Assembly: GCA_005880615.1 (NCBI GenBank)
Contig: VBID01000050.1
Location: forward strand, 1-38,285
Length of the DNA: 38,285 nucleotides
Origin: Chloroflexota bacterium
GTDB taxonomy: Bacteria > Chloroflexota > Dormibacteria > CF-121
Direction: 5' to 3'
The translations under genes were made by a program, and so were the position numbers. Shown here in pieces: positions 34,624-38,285 of this stretch; position 1 is the first letter of the stretch, and every line of letters begins with the position of its first letter. Under the pieces are notes generated by a model. It was given only the letters and a program-made list of their open reading frames with translations. It was not told the origin of the DNA and searched no databases.

Positions 34624-34862
34624 CGGGCAAGATCCGGGCGCTGCTTCGTATCAAGTTCGCTCGGCGGTCGCCACAGAATCCCCGGACCCTGATACCGTGG
34701 GTCCCTGACCGGCTTCTGCCACTCACTCCATATCGGATCCTTCCATGTGTTCCAGCATCTCTCGGCGGTCGCTGTTCTGACGAGACCATCACGCCATTCC
34801 ACTCCGGCTGGATAGGTGTGGCATGTGATAATGCCGAGCCAGACGAGGAATTCGGTAATCAC
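34620..34862 (-). CDS. Hypothetical protein
   Basis: GTG start overlapping previous stop; VITEFLVWLGIITCHTYPAGVEWRDGLV... Confidence 0.45.
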   Translation of the reverse strand: MITEFLVWLGIITCHTYPAGVEWRDGLVRTATAERCWNTWKDPIWSEWQKPVRDPRYQGPGILWRPPSELDTKQRPDLAR

Positions 34863-35155
34863 CGCCCGAACTCCCGCTCCATCCACATGAGACACCGCGC
34901 GTTCCGATCCGACGTCGTCACCTCCGGATGCGCGACGCGCCAGACCGCGAGCTCTAGGTCGCTGATGCAGAGCCAGGGCTGGGCGTGGCGCTTGGAGTGC
35001 GGTGCGTCGCATTGGCAGCGCCAATCAGACGCACGCCAGATCGCGGGCGTCTTGTACCAGGCGACGCGGTGGGCCGCACGCTGCGCGGGCGTCGGCGGGG
35101 GCGCGTCGAGGTCACGCACTGAGATGATCCCGCAGTGCTCGCAGCGCCGCCACAT
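34859..35155 (-). CDS. Cys-containing hypothetical protein
   Basis: MWRRCEHCGIISVRDLDAPPPT...WRCQCD... Confidence 0.5.
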   Translation of the reverse strand: MWRRCEHCGIISVRDLDAPPPTPAQRAAHRVAWYKTPAIWRASDWRCQCDAPHSKRHAQPWLCISDLELAVWRVAHPEVTTSDRNARCLMWMEREFGR

Positions 35156-35879
35156 CCGCCTTCATCGGATCGGCCTCAGCGCTCCCCAACCAGACCTCCT
35201 TCAGTTTCTTCACCTTCGCTTCGGGGATATGGTCGTCCCGGATGATGGCGCGGATCGTCGGGATCAGCGCGAGCCGCTCCTCCTCCTCTGGCGACTTCGG
35301 GAAAAGGCCGTGCGCCTCCTCCACCATCGCGCCAGCCGTCTCGGGGTCCATCTGGACCTCGCGGACCTTGCCCTGGGCCTTGAACGCCTCGATGACCTTC
35401 TGCTGGAGCGCTTGGGGCGTGAGCCGCAGAATCGCGTTGCGCATCGCCTTGGCGCATCCCTGCTCCCAGTAGAAGCCGTTGGGCTCCTCGGTGCCGTCGC
35501 GCCGGATCAGGAACTTCGCCTGCCGCTTGACGCCGATCGCGGAGTCGAGCTTGACGCGCACGACGGACTCGCCGCTGACCTTCACCGCCCACCGCGAGGC
35601 GCGCGCCTTCAGAAAGAGCGCGTCGTCGGTCTCGCGCTCGATCTGCACGTCCTCCTCTTCGAGGACCTCGCCTTGGCGCGCCATCTCGCGCTTACACTCC
35701 TCGGCCCCGTCGATCCCGAGGCCGTAGAGTTCCTGGCCGCCCTGGCGAAAGTGGTAGACGCACGCGGCGAGGGACGCTCCGCGAATGCGGGCCAGGACCG
35801 CATCATCATCCGCCCGATCGAAGAGAAGATAGGTCTCCGGAGCGGCTGGAACGGCCGGTCGGGTCGCGATCTCGGTCAT
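35112..35879 (-). CDS. Putative recombination/ssDNA-annealing-like early protein
   Basis: AIGVKRQAKFLIRRDGTEEPNGFYWEQGCAKAMRNAILRLTPQALQQKVIEAF resembles phage annealing-type proteins; weak. Confidence 0.35.
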   Translation of the reverse strand: MTEIATRPAVPAAPETYLLFDRADDDAVLARIRGASLAACVYHFRQGGQELYGLGIDGAEECKREMARQGEVLEEEDVQIERETDDALFLKARASRWAVKVSGESVVRVKLDSAIGVKRQAKFLIRRDGTEEPNGFYWEQGCAKAMRNAILRLTPQALQQKVIEAFKAQGKVREVQMDPETAGAMVEEAHGLFPKSPEEEERLALIPTIRAIIRDDHIPEAKVKKLKEVWLGSAEADPMKADVAALRALRDHLSA

Positions 35880-36088
35880 GCGAAGGCCTTTCGCTGCCGA
35901 CTGACGATGTCGGCAAGCGCTGCTAGCGACGCCCACTTGACCTCTTGGATTTGGCCGCCGTCCTCAAGCGGGGGTCCGGTCGCCAGCGTCTTGCTGGCGC
36001 GCCAGTCCCCGAGGACCCTCTCCGCTGCGGCAAGCAGGCGCTCGTGGTGCGCGGCGAGTAAGATCACGTCCCAGAATTCGTGGTCCAT
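35876..36088 (-). CDS. Hypothetical protein
   Basis: MDHEFWDVILLAAHHERLLAAAERVLGDWRASK... Confidence 0.45.
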   Translation of the reverse strand: MDHEFWDVILLAAHHERLLAAAERVLGDWRASKTLATGPPLEDGGQIQEVKWASLAALADIVSRQRKAFA

Positions 36089-36295
36089 TTATTTCTCCTC
36101 CCCGAACGTGTCGAGAATCCAGCGGGCGAGGGCGAGCATGTCGGTTGCGCTAATGGCGTGTCCGCAGACGACGCCGTGGGCTTGCCCGGTGCCGTCACGA
36201 GAGATGTTCACATTCGCGCCGTTCTTAAACCATCCTTCGGGTTCAATCTTCTTAGCTGCTCCTACGGCTTTCGCCCACTCGCTCGCCTTGCTCAC
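36089..36295 (-). CDS. Hypothetical protein
   Basis: GTG start in GTGA overlap; VSKASEWAKAVGAAKKIEPEGWFK... Confidence 0.45.
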   Translation of the reverse strand: MSKASEWAKAVGAAKKIEPEGWFKNGANVNISRDGTGQAHGVVCGHAISATDMLALARWILDTFGEEK

Positions 36296-36468
36296 CGCGC
36301 CCGCTCCACTAGGATCTCGATGATCGCCGCGTAGGACTGCCCCGTGCGCCGCTTGATCTCGCGGAGCTTCTCGTAGGTCTTCCGCCGGACCCCGACCGAC
36401 CGATCCTTCCCCGGCTTCTCGTACTCCGGGATGACGATCACGGGCTCGGGGCCGTTCTGGGTGGTCAC
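36292..36468 (-). CDS. Ribbon-helix-helix (CopG-like) regulator
   Basis: DRSVGVRRKTYEKLREIKRRTGQSYAAIIEILVERAR. Confidence 0.55.
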   Translation of the reverse strand: MTTQNGPEPVIVIPEYEKPGKDRSVGVRRKTYEKLREIKRRTGQSYAAIIEILVERAR

Positions 36469-36677
36469 TTCTTGGCCTTCTCGCACCAGACGTAGCTGCG
36501 GCGGGCACCGTTCTTGAGCACGTGGACCTTCAGGTGCCACCGCGCCATCTGGTAATACAAGCGCGACACGGAGGTGGAGGGGAGGAGGATCGCCTTGCCG
36601 TTGCTAGCGGTCTGTCTGAGGGCCTCGGTGATCGCTCCGTGGACTTCGCCTTTGGGTCGCGGTACAAACTTAATCAT
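36465..36677 (-). CDS. Hypothetical protein
   Basis: MIKFVPRPKGEVHGAITEALRQTASNGKAILL...; ATGA overlap. Confidence 0.45.
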   Translation of the reverse strand: MIKFVPRPKGEVHGAITEALRQTASNGKAILLPSTSVSRLYYQMARWHLKVHVLKNGARRSYVWCEKAKK

Positions 36678-36871
36678 GCGTCCAGCCTTTCCACCACCGT
36701 CTTGTGCCCGGTCGCCGACGTGTGGTGCTCGCCGACGCTCTGCGCCGACTCCGAGTACCGCGTCTTGATCGACTTGTTGAGTGCGCACCCGGGCTCCATG
36801 CAGCGCACGGCGTACCGCCAGAAGTCCGGCGGGCGCGTGTAGTCGCCGAGGAGTTCAGACACCGCGCCCAT
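36674..36871 (-). CDS. Small CxxxxC protein, paralog A
   Basis: YAVRCMEPGCALNKSIKTRYSESAQSVGEHHTSATGH. Confidence 0.5.
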   Translation of the reverse strand: MGAVSELLGDYTRPPDFWRYAVRCMEPGCALNKSIKTRYSESAQSVGEHHTSATGHKTVVERLDA

Positions 36872-37097
36872 CCTTCCGGAGATCCTCCTCGGGCTCCCAG
36901 TCCTCGATCACCACGGCGTGCTGCTCCCGCGTGGCGTGGCCTTGGGCCAAGGACTTGACGTAGTCGAGCGAGTTGGAGGTCGTGAGGTCTTGGGCCTGCC
37001 GCTCGGCTCGCGCCATCCCGCACCCAGGCACCAGACACCGCACCCGGTAGCGCTCGGGCTTGAGCTCTCCGGGGAGGATGGTGGCGACGATCTTCAT
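36855..37097 (-). CDS. Small CxxxxC protein, paralog B
   Basis: YRVRCLVPGCGMARAERQAQDLTTSNSLDYVKSLAQGHATREQHAVVIED. Confidence 0.5.
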   Translation of the reverse strand: MKIVATILPGELKPERYRVRCLVPGCGMARAERQAQDLTTSNSLDYVKSLAQGHATREQHAVVIEDWEPEEDLRKDGRGV

Positions 37098-37351
37098 GGC
37101 GTCTCCCTCCCCTCGATCCGTGCGAGTAGGGCGTTCGCATCAGATGTCCACTCGTCTGGATCTTCCGCCATCATCGCTCGGTGGATCATCTCCAGCATCT
37201 CCGGCGCGGCGGCGTGAGTTGAGCAGTGTTGGATGTAGATGAGGCGGGGCCCGTGAGGCCCCGTAGGTTCTTGCTCGGTCGCCCTGCAGCCGCAGGCGAG
37301 CCTTGTAAGGCCATGTTGCATAGTGGCGGACGGTCCCGGCGTGTGGGTCAT
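37094..37351 (-). CDS. Cys/His small protein
   Basis: RLACGCRATE...IYIQHCSTHAAAPEMLEMIHRAM. Confidence 0.45.
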   Translation of the reverse strand: MTHTPGPSATMQHGLTRLACGCRATEQEPTGPHGPRLIYIQHCSTHAAAPEMLEMIHRAMMAEDPDEWTSDANALLARIEGRETP

Positions 37352-37605
37352 GGCCGATACCGCTTGGGGTCAAAAAGCGGGAAGATGGCAGCGGCACTCT
37401 CAGAAAAGAGCTTCATACCGTGCGCCACAACGTACTCAGGGGGATACTTGTCCTGATCCGCGTAGGCCGCCCAGTCGTCTACAGCACCCTCCTTCGCGAC
37501 GACGCGGAGCGTGGTGCCATTCGGTGCGCCAAGGTAGGGCAAGCGCTCGGCAGGCACGAGGCGCTCGCTGAGCCAATCGCGGCGGGTCCCTTCTAGGTAT
37601 TGCAT
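37348..37605 (-). CDS. Hypothetical early protein
   Basis: MQYLEGTRRDWLSERLVPAERLPYLGAPNGTTLRVV...; GGAGG upstream. Confidence 0.5.
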   Translation of the reverse strand: MQYLEGTRRDWLSERLVPAERLPYLGAPNGTTLRVVAKEGAVDDWAAYADQDKYPPEYVVAHGMKLFSESAAAIFPLFDPKRYRP

Positions 37606-37623
37606 GGCGTCCTCCATGTCATG

Positions 37624-37652
37624 ATGCTAGCGGAGGCGCGAGACTATGTCAA
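37624..37652 (-). promoter_or_regulatory. Sigma70-like promoter TTGACA-N17-TAGCAT driving the leftward operon
   Basis: -35 at 37647-37652, -10 at 37624-37629, 17-nt spacer, ~20 nt upstream of ATG 37605. Confidence 0.7.
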
Positions 37653-37822
37653 GAGTTATTTCCATTCATGGCGAGGTCGGTCAAGCAGGACGGGCAGCGG
37701 GGTCGCTTGCTCTTGCGCTTTCTTTCACGAGGGAGCCAGCGGTGAAAACAATGAGGGCACCGGAGGCCGTCGAGGACGATGCGGGCCTTGGTGACGCGGC
37801 GATCTCTGAGGAGGTTGGCCAC
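37649..37822 (-). CDS. 57-aa zinc-ribbon protein
   Basis: LRCPHCFHRW...RPRCPSCLTDL; GTG start. Confidence 0.5.
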   Translation of the reverse strand: MANLLRDRRVTKARIVLDGLRCPHCFHRWLPRERKRKSKRPRCPSCLTDLAMNGNNS

Positions 37823-37829
37823 GGCGGCA

Positions 37830-37838
37830 AGTATAGCA
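37830..37838 (-). promoter_or_regulatory. Extended -10 (TGCTATACT), possible leaderless transcript start for 37822 GTG
   Basis: TGnTATACT 8 nt before GTG. Confidence 0.4.
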
Positions 37839-37844
37839 CCAGAC

Positions 37845-37874
37845 TTGACGTGGCGGTAGGGGGTGGCGTAGGGT
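37845..37874 (+). promoter_or_regulatory. Candidate promoter TTGACG-N18-TAGGGT for plus-strand HNH-like gene
   Basis: Upstream of GTG 37882. Confidence 0.3.
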
Positions 37875-37881
37875 AGCGGGC

Positions 37882-38280
37882 GTGAGTCAGATAGGCGCCG
37901 CGATTGACAAGGGCGAGCTCCGCCTCCTCCGACGCGTCTGGCAGGGGATGAAGCAGCGATGCTCGAATCCCAACACGAAGCACTGGCGGTACTACGGCAG
38001 GCGCGGGATCCAGGTCTGCGAGCGGTGGCGGGAATCGTTTGAGAACTTCCTCGCTGACATGGGTCCACGCCCGTCCCCGAAGCATTCGATCGACCGGATC
38101 AACTCCAACGGGAACTACGAACCCGCGAACTGCCGCTGGGCGACGTGGCGACAGCAGATGGAGACGCGTCGCCCGAAAGCTCTCTTCACCGTCCACGCCT
38201 ACGGCGTTGAGGAGGCGATCCGTCTCTTCCTCGAGGCCGACGCGCGGTGGCGCGCGGACCACCCCCAGGAGCCTGCCTAG
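37882..38280 (+). CDS. HNH-like phage endonuclease
   Basis: WQGMKQRCSNPNTKHWRYYGRRGIQVCERWRESFENFLADMGPRPSPKHSIDRINSNGNYEPANCRWATWRQQ. Confidence 0.65.
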   Translation: MSQIGAAIDKGELRLLRRVWQGMKQRCSNPNTKHWRYYGRRGIQVCERWRESFENFLADMGPRPSPKHSIDRINSNGNYEPANCRWATWRQQMETRRPKALFTVHAYGVEEAIRLFLEADARWRADHPQEPA

Positions 38281-38285
38281 CCGCC

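Noticed and set aside
1-38285. CRISPR array, tRNA or rRNA genes
   Set aside because: No regularly spaced repeats or recognisable cloverleaf/rRNA sequence seen by eye; a tRNAscan/Infernal run would be needed to be definitive.
1-38285. Genome-wide stop-codon reassignment (TGA as Trp)
   Set aside because: TGA is the stop in many ATGA/GTGA gene junctions, so the two in-frame TGA cases are local events, not a changed code.

Overview
High-GC window that reads as an almost complete podovirus-like (P22-type architecture) tailed-phage genome or contig. Nearly all genes lie on the minus strand in one very compact leftward operon (~37.8 kb to 0.4 kb), with 4-nt ATGA/GTGA stop-start overlaps at most junctions. 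Order right to left: small early ORFs (zinc-ribbon and RHH-like microproteins, a possible annealing protein, a PDDEXK-like nuclease), terminase large subunit, portal, head genes, major capsid protein (MCP), pectate-lyase-fold tailspike, head-tail adaptor, gp10-like protein, tail fiber, glycan-modification genes (2 SAM methyltransferases, 1 glycosyltransferase), lysis genes (M15-like peptidase, TM protein), Ala/Gly-rich ejection-type proteins, holin-like and lipoprotein genes, and terminal secreted proteins. No polymerase, helicase, primase, integrase or rRNA/tRNA was recognised. Main leads: (1) N-terminal Sec-type signal peptides on at least six virion or late proteins, including MCP, tailspike and tail fiber, placed ahead of what look like the usual start regions; (2) a nuclease gene split exactly at CTT-TGA-C, the RF2/prfB +1 frameshift motif, where a +1 shift restores a full-length protein; (3) an in-frame TGA inside an FN3-like domain, with the same PSAP-x-GV-x-x-Q-TGA context ending a second secreted protein; (4) an O-antigen ligase/polymerase-like membrane protein inside the head module; (5) a run of three tiny Arg-rich ORFs; (6) a dense array of nested palindromes (TTAC/GTAA and TTGT/ACAA) in the left noncoding region; (7) five putative homing-endonuclease-type genes. 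All family calls are from reading the translations; no searches were run.
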